From the NCBI RefSeq assembly GCF_032108445.1, contig NZ_CP134876.1, positions 1,240,001 to 1,304,000 on the forward strand: DNA of 64,000 bases, read 5' to 3'. Under the pieces are notes generated by a model. The model did no database searches, was not told the origin of the DNA, and was given only the letters and a program-made list of their open reading frames with translations. Below, in pieces: positions 27,248 through 36,310 of this stretch; position 1 is the stretch's first letter; every line of letters starts with the position of its first letter. Both the position numbers and the translations under genes were made by a program. This stretch comes from Micromonospora halotolerans (lineage in GTDB: Bacteria; Actinomycetota; Actinomycetes; Mycobacteriales; Micromonosporaceae).

Positions 27248-29638
27248 TCAGTCGAAGGTCGCGGTCGTCGGGTTCTCCTGAACGACGTGCGCACACCCCT
27301 CCACCCGGCAGGTGTCCTCCAGGAGCGAGCGGATGGCCGGGGTCACCCGCAGGTTCTGGGCGAACCCCACCATGTCCGCGTAGAGCTGGCTGTGCGTGCG
27401 TTCGTACCGGCGGCGCTTCGGGATGGCGGTGAGGAAGCCGGCTCGCACCGCGCCGCTGAGCACGGAGGCCGGATCGACGATGCGCCGTCCCGACAGCAGG
27501 CCCTTCTCGTCGAGGGAGTCACGACGGTAGTGGCCGTCCGGCCGGACGAACTTCAGGAACAGGAACCGCAGTTGAAGGGCGGTGGGGCACGGGCCGACGA
27601 AGGGGTGCTCCCGGCGTCCGTCCGCGCCCAGCAGCTTGACGAAGTCCGCGACGTCCTCGATCGGGGTGCGCGAGTCGATCTCCACGGAGACGAAGCCGGT
27701 GAGGTGCCCGAAGTCGGCCTCGGCCAGGGTGGGCAGGCAGGCGTCGAACCGGGTGCCGTGCAACGTCGCGTCGGACAGGTCGCAGCCGGTCATGACGCAG
27801 TTGTGGAAGCGGGTCGACTCCAGGTTCGCGCCGCGAAAGCTCACGCCGGCCAGCGACAGGCCCGAGAAGGTGAGCCCGGAGAGGTCCTGGCGTTCCAGCG
27901 GAGCGTGGATCAGCAGCCGGGCGCAGTCGGGAAGCCCGAGGAGCACCTGGAGGATGTTGCGGAACGCCGTGGGGGTCGCGGTGGCGCTGGACAGCCGGGT
28001 GAGCAGCTCCTCGCCGGCGGCGAGTTCCCTGATCCGGGCGCACAGCACCCGCAGGGCGAAGGAGTCGGGCGGGAACGGGCGGCAGTCCAGCAGCTGCGCG
28101 AACCGCACCGGATTGACGGCGAAGTACTGGGCGGCGCGGATGCCGATCTGGTGCTCGAAGATCACATCCTGCGCGAAGCGCACCCGCTGCCGCTCCGACG
28201 CGGCCCGGAAGACCGGCAGGCGGCAGATGGCCGCGGTGCACCGCTCGCGCTCGGGGTCGGACAGGTCCGAGGGAATCACGAACTCGGCGAGCTGGCCGAT
28301 CTCGTCGATCGGCACGCCGCGGTTGTCGTTCTCCAGCTCGGCGACGGCGACGTGACTGATGACGTCGAGCAGGTCGTGCCGGGAGACGACGTGCTCCTGC
28401 AACTGCTCCTTCTTGTACTCGCGATCCATGATCGCGTCGACGGCGTCGTGGACCAGATCCATCTCGGAGTAGTCGTTCGGTATGCCGTCGGTCTTGCCCT
28501 CGTCGACGCGCTCGGCGAGCAGCTCGGCGTAGTACGGGGTGCCGCAGAGCTTCATCAGCTGCGGCTTCGCGTCGAGGATCGAGAGCAGCTCGCGGTCCTT
28601 GTCCTGCAGGCGGATACGCGCGAAGGTGGTGATCGACTCGGGTCGCCAGGGCAGCAGGCGGAACTCCTCGACGTACTCGTGGGCCACCGTGAGGAAGTCC
28701 CGCAGCGCCTGGTTGGAGCTGAGCAGCGAATCCCGTACGCAGAGCAGGATGCGCGGGGTCGTCGGGTTGTCCGGCCGCGCGACGATCTCGTGGATGTACT
28801 CGAAGAAGCCGGGGTCCTGGGCGATGACCTCGTCCAGCCCGTCCAGCAGCCAGCTCGCGAACCCCCGCGTGAGCATCCACTGGAAGGTCGGCTGCTTGAC
28901 CGGCCGCGCGACCTCGGTCTGCAGCAGCGCGTCGACCATGGGGCCCAGCGCGGGCGCGCTCGCCAGCGCGGCATAGTCCGGCAGGAGCGGCAGCGGCCGG
29001 TAGGCCCGCCGTAGCTGCTTCTTCGCCTTCTGGAAGTTGGTGTACAGCGTCGCGAACAGCGACTCGAACAGGACGCTCTTGCCGTACCCCGCCGGCGCGG
29101 TCACCAGCACGATCGGTCGGTCCCAGCCGGCCGGGCTGTCGAAGCGGCGAGCCAGCTCGGTGAGCAGGTCGGTGCCCACCACTCCGGTGCCCACCGCCTC
29201 GAACGGCTGCGGGGTACGCCGGCGCGCCGCCGTCTCCCCGTCGCGACGGAGCTGCTGCGCGGCCGTGCCCGCCAGGGCCGACACCAGCGTGTCGTCCCAC
29301 TTGAACCGGGCGTCGAAGAACTGGATCGGGACCCGGATGTCGACGTTGTACTCGTGCTTGGCGACTCGCCGGAACTCCGTCGACAGCCCCTGGGTGGACT
29401 CGACCAGCAGGAACTTCGCGCCCGGAGTGCGCGCTTCCTCCGCGAACCGCTGCAGGAGGGTCGCCTCGCGGCGCTGCAGCTCCTCGGCGTCCGGCGCGGC
29501 CGGGCACCACACCGTCATGTGCTCGCTGTTGTCCGCGTACGCCGCCCGCCTCGCCCGGACGACCTCGCCCCGCAGTTCGCCCGGAACCGACCAGCCTTCC
29601 GACTCCAGGAAAGTGACAGCCTCGTCGTACAGCGTCAT
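27248..29638 (-). CDS. NACHT-like STAND NTPase with pentapeptide repeats (defence-like)
   Basis: This 796-residue protein has three parts. Residues 1-~130 are an unassigned alpha/beta domain (GAKFLLVESTQGLSTEF). A P-loop NTPase follows with Walker A TAPAGYGKSVLF near 186 and Walker B SWLLDGLDEV near 264, whose 'LLDGLDE' form is NACHT-like. Near 580-645 is a run of pentapeptide repeats (LSGLTFSGLSLAGVSFRGAN). The last ~150 residues contain a winged-helix-like stretch and end with a possible CxxxGC site. Its start overlaps the stop of the NERD-helicase gene (ATGA), so they form one operon. NACHT proteins in bacteria are frequent anti-phage sensors; the role here is inferred. Confidence 0.78.
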   Translation of the reverse strand: MTLYDEAVTFLESEGWSVPGELRGEVVRARRAAYADNSEHMTVWCPAAPDAEELQRREATLLQRFAEEARTPGAKFLLVESTQGLSTEFRRVAKHEYNVDIRVPIQFFDARFKWDDTLVSALAGTAAQQLRRDGETAARRRTPQPFEAVGTGVVGTDLLTELARRFDSPAGWDRPIVLVTAPAGYGKSVLFESLFATLYTNFQKAKKQLRRAYRPLPLLPDYAALASAPALGPMVDALLQTEVARPVKQPTFQWMLTRGFASWLLDGLDEVIAQDPGFFEYIHEIVARPDNPTTPRILLCVRDSLLSSNQALRDFLTVAHEYVEEFRLLPWRPESITTFARIRLQDKDRELLSILDAKPQLMKLCGTPYYAELLAERVDEGKTDGIPNDYSEMDLVHDAVDAIMDREYKKEQLQEHVVSRHDLLDVISHVAVAELENDNRGVPIDEIGQLAEFVIPSDLSDPERERCTAAICRLPVFRAASERQRVRFAQDVIFEHQIGIRAAQYFAVNPVRFAQLLDCRPFPPDSFALRVLCARIRELAAGEELLTRLSSATATPTAFRNILQVLLGLPDCARLLIHAPLERQDLSGLTFSGLSLAGVSFRGANLESTRFHNCVMTGCDLSDATLHGTRFDACLPTLAEADFGHLTGFVSVEIDSRTPIEDVADFVKLLGADGRREHPFVGPCPTALQLRFLFLKFVRPDGHYRRDSLDEKGLLSGRRIVDPASVLSGAVRAGFLTAIPKRRRYERTHSQLYADMVGFAQNLRVTPAIRSLLEDTCRVEGCAHVVQENPTTATFD

Positions 29639-31236
29639 GAGCCATCCTCCATCAGGAATCGAAAGGGTTCCCACCGGTCCGGGCGGCCGACGACGTGCAG
29701 GAAGGCGCAGGCCCGGCTGACCGCGATGTAGCTGGTCGTCCAGTCCTCCTCGCCGTCGTCGGCGTAGACCACGGCCGGCGCCTCGCAGCCGTGGAACTGC
29801 CGCACCGTGCAGACCGCCAGCTCGTCGCCGCGGAGCCCGTTCATCGTCCGCACGCCCCGGTCGGCCAGGGTCCGGCGGATCGCGGCCTGGTTGGCCGTCG
29901 TCGACGTCAGCAGGACCAGCTGGGAGGCCGGCAGGTCCTTGAGGATCTTCAGGACGGCGTCGGCGCACGCCGCCGCGAGGTCCGCGGCGCCGCCGCTGAG
30001 GCGTGGCGGCCGCCCGGCCGGCCCGGTGACGGGCGTGTGCGCTCCCGAGATCCGTGCGACGAGCTTCGCGATCGGCAGGACGTTGCGGCAGTTCTCGGTC
30101 AGCCAGAACTCGTTGAACGACCCGTCGGGGCGTGGGCGCCACGTCCCCGAGGAGTCACGCTGGTACGGGTCGGCGAACAGCACCACCGAGCCGTCGGGGC
30201 GGACGAGTTCCCGGAGGGCGTCCAGCAGGTCCTCGTCGTGACTCTGCGCCTCGTCGACGATGAGGCAGTCCAGCGGCTTGCCGTACGCCTCGGCGAGGGC
30301 CAGCACGGTGACCCACAGCTGCTCGCCCTCGTACTCGCGCAGGCGATCGGCGCCGTACAGGTCGCACAGCACGTCCTCCGGTTCACCCGAGCTGACGCCC
30401 TCCACGCGTAACCTGCGCCGGATCTCCAGGCGGAGGTTGCGCTGTTGTCCGATCACGGCGACCCGCAGCCCCCGGGCCGCCAACTCGCGGGCCCGCTCCT
30501 GAGCGAGGACCGTCTTGCCCGTGCCGGCCGCACCGAGGACCAGCGAGGCGCGCTTCTTGGAGGTCCCCTCCAGCACCTCCAGCTGGCGATTCGTCAGGCG
30601 GATCTGCCGCTGGGTCAGGCGGGCGAGGTCGTCGGATGCCAGATCGACGTCGTAGCGGAGGGTGCGGGCGACGACGGCGGTCGGCGCGAACGCCTCCAGG
30701 GCCTTCCCGAAATCCGACTGGCTGGCCCAGCCGTGCTGGTCCCAGTGCGCCATGACGCGCTCCACGACCATCGGCGCGTGCTCCAACGCCGCCGCGGTCA
30801 ACACGATCGTGTCCGGCGCGTGCGGACCGAGATTGCCCGAGGGCCGGCCGTCGGCGAAGACGACGCAGTGCCCGGCCGGGACGTGCCGGATGCCGGCGGT
30901 ATCGCGCAGCCACCCGGTCAGGGCGTACTTGTTCCGAACGGCCTGGTCGAACGGGTCGGCGTTCAGCGGCACGTCACCGCTGCGGCGCTGGGCGAACCAC
31001 TGCCGGCCCTCGACCCGGTAGGAACCGTCCTTGACCTCCATGATCAGCAGGCCGCGCCCGGGGTGAAGCAGGACGAAGTCGGCCTCGCCCATCCGCCACC
31101 TCGGCCGGCCCGCGTCGAAGAACGAGAGGCTGTGCAGCACGAACCACGAGTCGTTCAGGGACCGGAGCTTGTCGAACACGACCCGTTCCCCGCGAGTGGC
31201 GTTCGCTCGCAGGTGCTTGGGATAGAAGCGCGCCAC
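29635..31236 (-). CDS. NERD-domain nuclease fused to UvrD-like SF1 helicase
   Basis: This 533-residue protein has an N-terminal NERD (nuclease-related) domain (conserved Glu in GERVVF, Asp in MGEADFVLLH, E-V-K in IMEVKDG). A superfamily-1 helicase core follows with Walker A GAAGTGKTVLA near 235, DEAQ in CLIVDEAQSHDE near 330, and C-terminal motifs QFHGCEAPAVVY and YIAVSRA. The GTG at 31236 was chosen over an upstream in-frame start because GGGGAGGCGGACT precedes it. It is first in the operon with the NACHT-type gene. NERD-helicases occur in defence and plasmid contexts. Confidence 0.85.
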   Translation of the reverse strand: MARFYPKHLRANATRGERVVFDKLRSLNDSWFVLHSLSFFDAGRPRWRMGEADFVLLHPGRGLLIMEVKDGSYRVEGRQWFAQRRSGDVPLNADPFDQAVRNKYALTGWLRDTAGIRHVPAGHCVVFADGRPSGNLGPHAPDTIVLTAAALEHAPMVVERVMAHWDQHGWASQSDFGKALEAFAPTAVVARTLRYDVDLASDDLARLTQRQIRLTNRQLEVLEGTSKKRASLVLGAAGTGKTVLAQERARELAARGLRVAVIGQQRNLRLEIRRRLRVEGVSSGEPEDVLCDLYGADRLREYEGEQLWVTVLALAEAYGKPLDCLIVDEAQSHDEDLLDALRELVRPDGSVVLFADPYQRDSSGTWRPRPDGSFNEFWLTENCRNVLPIAKLVARISGAHTPVTGPAGRPPRLSGGAADLAAACADAVLKILKDLPASQLVLLTSTTANQAAIRRTLADRGVRTMNGLRGDELAVCTVRQFHGCEAPAVVYADDGEEDWTTSYIAVSRACAFLHVVGRPDRWEPFRFLMEDGS

Positions 31237-31509
31237 AGTCCGCCTCCCCGACACGGGCCGTGCGAGGACTGCGGTGACGGCCCAGGAATCCACATTGTCC
31301 GCTCGCTCGCGCCTTGTCGCGCTCCACCGGACTTGTGGTCTTCTGTGGACGATCGGTCATCTGCAGGTCACGCACAGCAAGCCGAACGCCCCGGCGACCC
31401 CACGCAAGCGATGAACATCGTGGCCGAACGGATGACGAAGCAGGGTGGGGACACGGAGGCAGAATTCGGATATCAACCGCGCCTCGATGAGCTCACAGAG
31501 GAGCCGCAG

Positions 31510-32967
31510 ATGGCCGTCGGAAACAAAGGTGTCCTGCTGGTCGACTGGGACAACCTGGCCGGCGCGATCATCGGTCGCGGCCACCTGGTGGAGCGAGGCA
31601 TCGTCGACGCCCTCTGGAGCGACGCGACGAACCGGTGCGGCGGCCACCTCCAGTACAAGCACATGGCGGCGACGAAGTTCGACGGCAGCATCTCGACGGC
31701 GATGGCGGAGCACCTCATCGACGACGATGTGGTGGGCAGCGCCAAGGAGCAGGCCGACATCCATCTGACCGTGCTGGCGATGGACTACCTCCACCAGGAC
31801 TGCGGCCAGTTCGTCCTGGTGACCGGCGACCAGGATTTCATCCCGCTGATCCGCCGCCTGCTGCGCGACGGCTGCCGGGTCACCGTCGTGTACGGCGACA
31901 GGGGCCGGCTCTCCCCCCAGTTCCGTGGCATTCTCACGCTGCCCGGTCTGGACTCCCTCTGCATCGACGACATCTACACCCTGCAGAAGCCTCCGCCGGC
32001 CACCTGCCGGGCGCTGCTCGGCCTGCTCGAACTGCAGCGTCGCGGCGTCATCCTGGGCGGCAAGGAACAGGCCGAGCGCACCACCACCCTGGCCCGCTGG
32101 GGCATCCTGGAGAACGAGGACGAGAGCCGATACTGGGCGCTCATCGAGTCCCTCGGGCACAAGGTCGCCCGCACCGACGCGGCGGTACGGGTCAAGGAGC
32201 AGTTCCTGCCGGTCAACCGCACCCGCACCTACGTCGACGTCGGCTCCGGCCGGTTCGCCGACGTGCTGGCCATCGACTACGTGGTCCGCCGGCTCGCCGC
32301 CCGATCCAAGGGCCTGACGGTCACGGAACTGCGCGCCGGCCCCCTCCAGGCGGACAACGGCTCCCGCCTGCTGCGCGCGCTCGACGCGCTGACCGCCGTG
32401 CAGCTCGTCCGCAGGGGTGCGGACGACGCGTACGCGGTGACCGTGGACGACCTCGCTCAGGGATACCTCGAACCGCTGTGGCGGGTGCACGCCGGCCTCA
32501 CCATGGAGTGCTTCCGCACCCAGAGCCGGACCATCCCGTACCGCCGCCTTCCCGGTCTGCTCAGCGCGACCGGCGTCGGGCAGGGCCCGGAAAAGTTCAA
32601 CGCCGGGCTGGTCAACCGGGTCCTCAAGTACGCGAGCTCGGCAGGCGTCGTGGACGCGGTCGCGGTCGACGGCGCCCGCCACGCGCTCGCCACGAACTCG
32701 CCGTTCGCCCGTCCCATCGAAGACGCCTATCACGAGCTCTACCGCGCCTTCGTCGGGCGGGCTCCGAGCCCGATACCGGAGAGCGAGATCCTCGAGTACA
32801 TGGCGGTCAAGGACCGCACGCGGGCCGAGCCGGTCTTCGGTTACGACCAGCGTGACCGGCACCGCATCCTGCGCGTCCTGGCCCAGTCCCGCGCCATCAC
32901 CTGGCGGAGCGAGAAGGTCACCATCCCGCAGACCCGGTGGGGCGACGCCGGCTCGTCGTTCGCCTAG
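31510..32967 (+). CDS. NYN/PIN-like nuclease-domain protein (LabA-type) with C-terminal winged-helix region
   Basis: This 485-residue protein has the NYN fold acidic residues in place: LLVDWDNLAG near the N-terminus, then DIHLTVLAMDYL and VLVTGDQDFIPLIRRL. This is a probable Mg-dependent RNase or DNase. The C-terminal two thirds is less clear and could hold winged-helix/OST-HTH-type modules. The ATG at 31510 is preferred because GAGGAG lies 7 nt upstream; an ATG at 31411 is also in frame but lacks a good site. It is divergent from the NERD-helicase operon across ~270 bp, suggesting one functional unit or shared control. Confidence 0.8.
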   Translation: MAVGNKGVLLVDWDNLAGAIIGRGHLVERGIVDALWSDATNRCGGHLQYKHMAATKFDGSISTAMAEHLIDDDVVGSAKEQADIHLTVLAMDYLHQDCGQFVLVTGDQDFIPLIRRLLRDGCRVTVVYGDRGRLSPQFRGILTLPGLDSLCIDDIYTLQKPPPATCRALLGLLELQRRGVILGGKEQAERTTTLARWGILENEDESRYWALIESLGHKVARTDAAVRVKEQFLPVNRTRTYVDVGSGRFADVLAIDYVVRRLAARSKGLTVTELRAGPLQADNGSRLLRALDALTAVQLVRRGADDAYAVTVDDLAQGYLEPLWRVHAGLTMECFRTQSRTIPYRRLPGLLSATGVGQGPEKFNAGLVNRVLKYASSAGVVDAVAVDGARHALATNSPFARPIEDAYHELYRAFVGRAPSPIPESEILEYMAVKDRTRAEPVFGYDQRDRHRILRVLAQSRAITWRSEKVTIPQTRWGDAGSSFA

Positions 32968-32975
32968 GAACGCGC

Positions 32976-33083
32976 GTGCTGCGCCGGACCTGGACCGGGC
33001 TGCGCGGCGCCGGCAGGTACGGGCTGGCGGTGCTGCGCCGGACCTGGACCTGGCTGCGCGGCGCCGGTAAGTACGGGCTGGTG
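32976..33083 (+). repeat. 54-bp tandem duplication in the membrane-protein gene
   Basis: Bases 32976-33029 and 33030-33083 are near-identical copies, in frame, each starting GTGCTGCGCCGGACCTGGAC. The duplication either lengthens the N-terminus by 18 residues or creates a second start site. Confidence 0.8.
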
Positions 33084-33770
33084 CTCGCTGGGGCGCTGGC
33101 GGTCTGCGCCGCCGGCGCGGCCCTCGTGGTGGCCTTCACCTGGCGGGCCCAGCGGGCGGCCGCGGTCGCCGGCTCCTTCGCCGCCATCGCGTCCACCATC
33201 GGCGTGCTGGCGGCGATCTACCTCTCCCGGCAGGCGCTGTCCCGGACCGACCGGCAGCTCACCGAAACCCGCCGCGCCCTGGTGCTGAGCCGGTACCCGC
33301 TCCTGCTGCCGGTCCACCAGTCCGTGGCGTTCCCGGACTCCGGCGGCATGCTGGCCCAGCACCCACCCGCCCAGGAGCGCTTCGCGCTGACCTCCGCACC
33401 CGCCCCGGCGTACGCGTTCCTCGCGGTCGCCAAGGACCGGTTCCTCATCCCGGTGGAGAACGTCGGTGAGGGGCCGGCGCTGCGCGTTCGCGGGACGTTG
33501 TGGTGCTCGGACGGGCGTAACGGCGCGGTCGACGGCGTGGCGGCCCTGGGAGCGGGGCGGACCGGCGTGATGGCGGCCGTGATCCGGGCGGACGGACGGC
33601 CGCTGCCGGAGGCGTTCCGCTCGTTTTCCGAGCACGACGGCGTCACCTACTGGCTCGACCTCGAATACGCCGACGTCTTCGCGTACCCGCGCCGGACGGT
33701 GGCGTTGTTCGACCCCCGCGGGATCGGCGCCTGGCACTACGTGCGGGGACACGAGCCGGGCACGCTCTGA
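32976..33770 (+). CDS. membrane protein with N-terminal duplication
   Basis: This 264-residue protein starts at GTG 32976, 9 bp after the NYN gene stop (GGAA upstream). It begins with two copies of an 18-residue segment (VLRRTWTGLRGAGRYGLA and a near-identical copy), then two membrane segments (YGLVLAGALAVCAAGAALVV and an IASTIGVLAAIYL stretch), then an extramembrane domain of ~170 residues with no recognisable motif. A second in-frame GTG at 33030 starts the second copy, so the true start is uncertain. Close linkage to the NYN gene suggests co-transcription. Confidence 0.65.
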   Translation: MLRRTWTGLRGAGRYGLAVLRRTWTWLRGAGKYGLVLAGALAVCAAGAALVVAFTWRAQRAAAVAGSFAAIASTIGVLAAIYLSRQALSRTDRQLTETRRALVLSRYPLLLPVHQSVAFPDSGGMLAQHPPAQERFALTSAPAPAYAFLAVAKDRFLIPVENVGEGPALRVRGTLWCSDGRNGAVDGVAALGAGRTGVMAAVIRADGRPLPEAFRSFSEHDGVTYWLDLEYADVFAYPRRTVALFDPRGIGAWHYVRGHEPGTL

Positions 33771-33802
33771 CCGCGCCGGCCGTCCCTGCGGGCAAAATGA
33801 AA

Positions 33803-33824
33803 GCCCCAGCACGAAGGCTGGGGC
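33803..33824. terminator. hairpin terminator
   Basis: GCCCCAGC / GCTGGGGC with a 6-nt loop lies after the membrane-protein gene and before the convergent SF1 helicase. The following ~190 bp (33825-34016) hold no gene I can support. Confidence 0.65.
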
Positions 33825-34016
33825 CGGGTATTGAGACAGATCGAACGATGACTACGTTTCAGCTCATCATCGCCAGCCACCATCTCCCCTATGAGTAGAG
33901 GCTACGGACACGCTCCGCGAGCGTCAACTCGGCCACCCGTCCGTGTCTGCACACCGATCAGCCATCGAAGACCGCGATTCGACGCCGGCCACCGGCCATG
34001 AGTCGAGCCGCGTACC

Positions 34017-35339
34017 TCACGGGGCGCGGTGCGCGGCGAGGTGGGCGAGAATCGTGTGATTGGCCTCCCAGCCGTCCGGGAACTTCACCGGCACGTCCAG
34101 GTGCACCCGCTCGGTCGACGGGTGCGCGTCGAGCAGCTCGGTGATCCCCGCCCGCGCCACCACCACACACGCGTGCCGGTGCCGGGACGCCAGCACGCAG
34201 AGCCGCCCCGACTCCAGGTGGAACGCGGTCGCGTCCCGCCGGCCGGAGAGCGGGTGCAGGACGATCGTCACGTCGTACTCCCGGCCCTGGAGCCGGTTGG
34301 CGGTGTCGACGGTGATGCCCGCGCCGGCCGCGCCCAGGTGCGACCGGATGGCCGCCACCTGGTCGCGGTGCGCGGCCCCGACGGCGATCCGGTCCGCGGT
34401 CACCGGCACGCCGCCGGGCGCCTGCTCGGAGAACCCGACCGGTCCACGGTCCAGGAATCGCCGGGCGAGGGCGGCGCAGGCCGCCGCGGCCTCGGAGTCG
34501 GTACGCGGCGTGTGCCGGGCGGGCAGCTCGTGCAGCGCCCAGCCGGCCGCAGCGGCCACCTCGACCGTCGCGTCGAAGCGGTCGCCCGGCCCCGGCTCGG
34601 TGAGGGCCAGCGCCCGATCGGCCGGCCCGGTGCCGGCGCGGAACCCGGTGAACGGGTAGAACGCGGCGGCCACCACCGGCGCGGCGGTGACCGGCAGCCG
34701 CCAGGACACCGGCAGCCGGTGCACCGGCAGCTCGGGGTTGTGCCGCAGCAGGGTGGCCACCGCCGACTGCATCGGATCCCAGGTCAACCCGGTCCACCGC
34801 GCGGTCTCGACGGTGGAGAACGGGTCGAGCTGCCCCGGGTCGCCCACGAACAGCGCCCGCTCGAACCGCCCGGCCACGCGCAGCAGGGCGTCCGACCGCA
34901 TCTGGTACGCCTCGTCCACGATCGCCCAGGGCCAGACGCCCTCGGCCACGGTGGCCCACTTCGCCGCCGTACCGACGATGACGGCCGCGCCGCCGAGGTC
35001 GGCGACCTTGGCGGCGACCCGGACCGTCGCATGGCCCTTCACCCGGCCGGTGGGCTGGTAGTCGGTGGCGGAGAGCCGGCCGATGGGCAGCTCGGGGGCC
35101 TTGCGGGCGAGCCGGTCGATGAGGTCGTCGACCTGCTCGTTGGTCTGCGCCACGACGATCAGCGGCTCGCCGGCGGCGGCGAGCTCGACGGCGGCGCGGA
35201 CCACGAGGGTGGACTTGCCGGCGCCCGGCGGCGAGTCGACCACCACGCCCCGGTGATCGCCGGAGCGCAGGTCGGCCAGCACGGCGGTGATCACCCGCTC
35301 GGCCTCGACGGCCGGCGGTGCTGCCAGTTCCGCGAGCAT
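34017..35339 (-). CDS. SF1-type AAA helicase/ATPase
   Basis: This 440-residue protein has Walker A DSPPGAGKSTLVVRA near residues 35-50, Walker B WAIVDEAYQM, the SF1 motif III-like FVGDPGQLDPF and a C-terminal TANRLQGREYDVTIVLHP that fits motif V/VI. It belongs with the Upf1/DNA2-like SF1B group; no nuclease domain is attached. It lies 67 bp downstream of the OGG-fold gene on the same strand. Role: ATP-dependent strand or protein-complex remodelling; the defence link is by neighbourhood only. Confidence 0.8.
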   Translation of the reverse strand: MLAELAAPPAVEAERVITAVLADLRSGDHRGVVVDSPPGAGKSTLVVRAAVELAAAGEPLIVVAQTNEQVDDLIDRLARKAPELPIGRLSATDYQPTGRVKGHATVRVAAKVADLGGAAVIVGTAAKWATVAEGVWPWAIVDEAYQMRSDALLRVAGRFERALFVGDPGQLDPFSTVETARWTGLTWDPMQSAVATLLRHNPELPVHRLPVSWRLPVTAAPVVAAAFYPFTGFRAGTGPADRALALTEPGPGDRFDATVEVAAAAGWALHELPARHTPRTDSEAAAACAALARRFLDRGPVGFSEQAPGGVPVTADRIAVGAAHRDQVAAIRSHLGAAGAGITVDTANRLQGREYDVTIVLHPLSGRRDATAFHLESGRLCVLASRHRHACVVVARAGITELLDAHPSTERVHLDVPVKFPDGWEANHTILAHLAAHRAP

Positions 35340-35406
35340 GGATCTCCCTCCCGAGCCGACTGCCGCGCCCCCGACACCATACGAGCCGGGTCCGTCAGCT
35401 CCCCGG

Positions 35407-36048
35407 TCAGCTCCAGCGGTCGTGGAACAGCGCCATCTCCACCTCGTCGGGCTCGATGCCCCGGCGGTGCGCCTGATCGGCCGCCCAGCCCAGGTAGGCC
35501 AGCCACTCCTCCGGCACCCAGCCGGACTCGCGTCGCACGCCGGCCTCGACGGGCAGCCGGCGCCGGACGACGCTGTCGAGGATCAGCGGTTGGAGGCCGC
35601 CCGCGTCGCGCCGGTAGCCGGCGAAGTAGAGAAGCTTGGTGAAGAACGCGGGGCCGAGCCGGGGCAGCCGCGACTCCTTCGGGTCACGCAGGCGCTGGTA
35701 GGCGGTGCGCAGGGCGTCCTCGTCCGGCGCGGGCGCGCGCAGGCCGTCGAGCGCGTGTGCCAGCCGCTTGCCGTCCGGGTCACCCTCCAGGGACCGCGCG
35801 GTGCGCCACGGGCCGTAGCCGATCGGGCCGTAACCCCACATGAGCACCGCGCTCAGCAGTTGCCGCGGCGTGGCCTCGCCGTCGCGCCAGGCGCCGGCGA
35901 CGGCGAAGACGTCGCGCCGCCACACCTCGCCGGTCTCGGGGAACGCCTCGGGCCAGGCATCTGGCGGGAGCGCCGCGCGCCACCGGTCCGGGTGAATGGT
36001 GACGGGCTTCAACTCGCCGGGCAGTGCGGGGCTGGGCGGCTGGCTCAC
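35407..36048 (-). CDS. 8-oxoguanine DNA glycosylase-like (OGG-fold) protein
   Basis: This 213-residue protein has GPAFFTKLLYFAG followed by PLILDSVVRRRL. The Lys of FTK and the Asp of ILD are 20 residues apart, as expected for the catalytic Lys/Asp pair of helix-hairpin-helix OGG glycosylases (Lys249/Asp268 in human OGG1). Actinomycete members are known as 'OGG-fold' proteins of unknown substrate. At least one HhH glycosylase family (Brig1) is anti-phage, so an immune role is possible. The GTG at 36048 follows GAGGAGGACGCC. An Asp-to-other or Lys-to-other change would refute the catalytic reading; both residues are present. Confidence 0.65.
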   Translation of the reverse strand: MSQPPSPALPGELKPVTIHPDRWRAALPPDAWPEAFPETGEVWRRDVFAVAGAWRDGEATPRQLLSAVLMWGYGPIGYGPWRTARSLEGDPDGKRLAHALDGLRAPAPDEDALRTAYQRLRDPKESRLPRLGPAFFTKLLYFAGYRRDAGGLQPLILDSVVRRRLPVEAGVRRESGWVPEEWLAYLGWAADQAHRRGIEPDEVEMALFHDRWS

Positions 36049-36310
36049 GGCGTCCTCCTCGCTGTGGTCGGATGCCCGAACGCTATTGGCGGTGCCAGGG
36101 CTCCGGCCGCCCCGAACCCGGCAGGTGGCGGTATCCCGTCGCGTCTTGGTTCGGCGCTCCGGTCTGGGTGGGCGGTTGAGGTGCCGGTCACCCGTCCACC
36201 CGAAAGGTGACTTGTTTTCCGATTTGACCGACGGTCGGGTTAGCCGCCATACGCTCGCCGGAGCGCCCCACGCTGTCGTGCGTCGGCCTGATGGAGCTGC
36301 GGAGGGGGAC

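Noticed and set aside
31411..31509. Longer N-terminus for the NYN protein from ATG 31411
   Set aside because: No good ribosome site precedes it, while GAGGAG lies before ATG 31510 and the conserved domain begins there.
33848..33898. 16-codon open stretch starting MTTFQLIIASHH after the hairpin at 33.8 kb
   Set aside because: Too short, no ribosome binding site in a good position and no coupling to neighbours; chance is likely.
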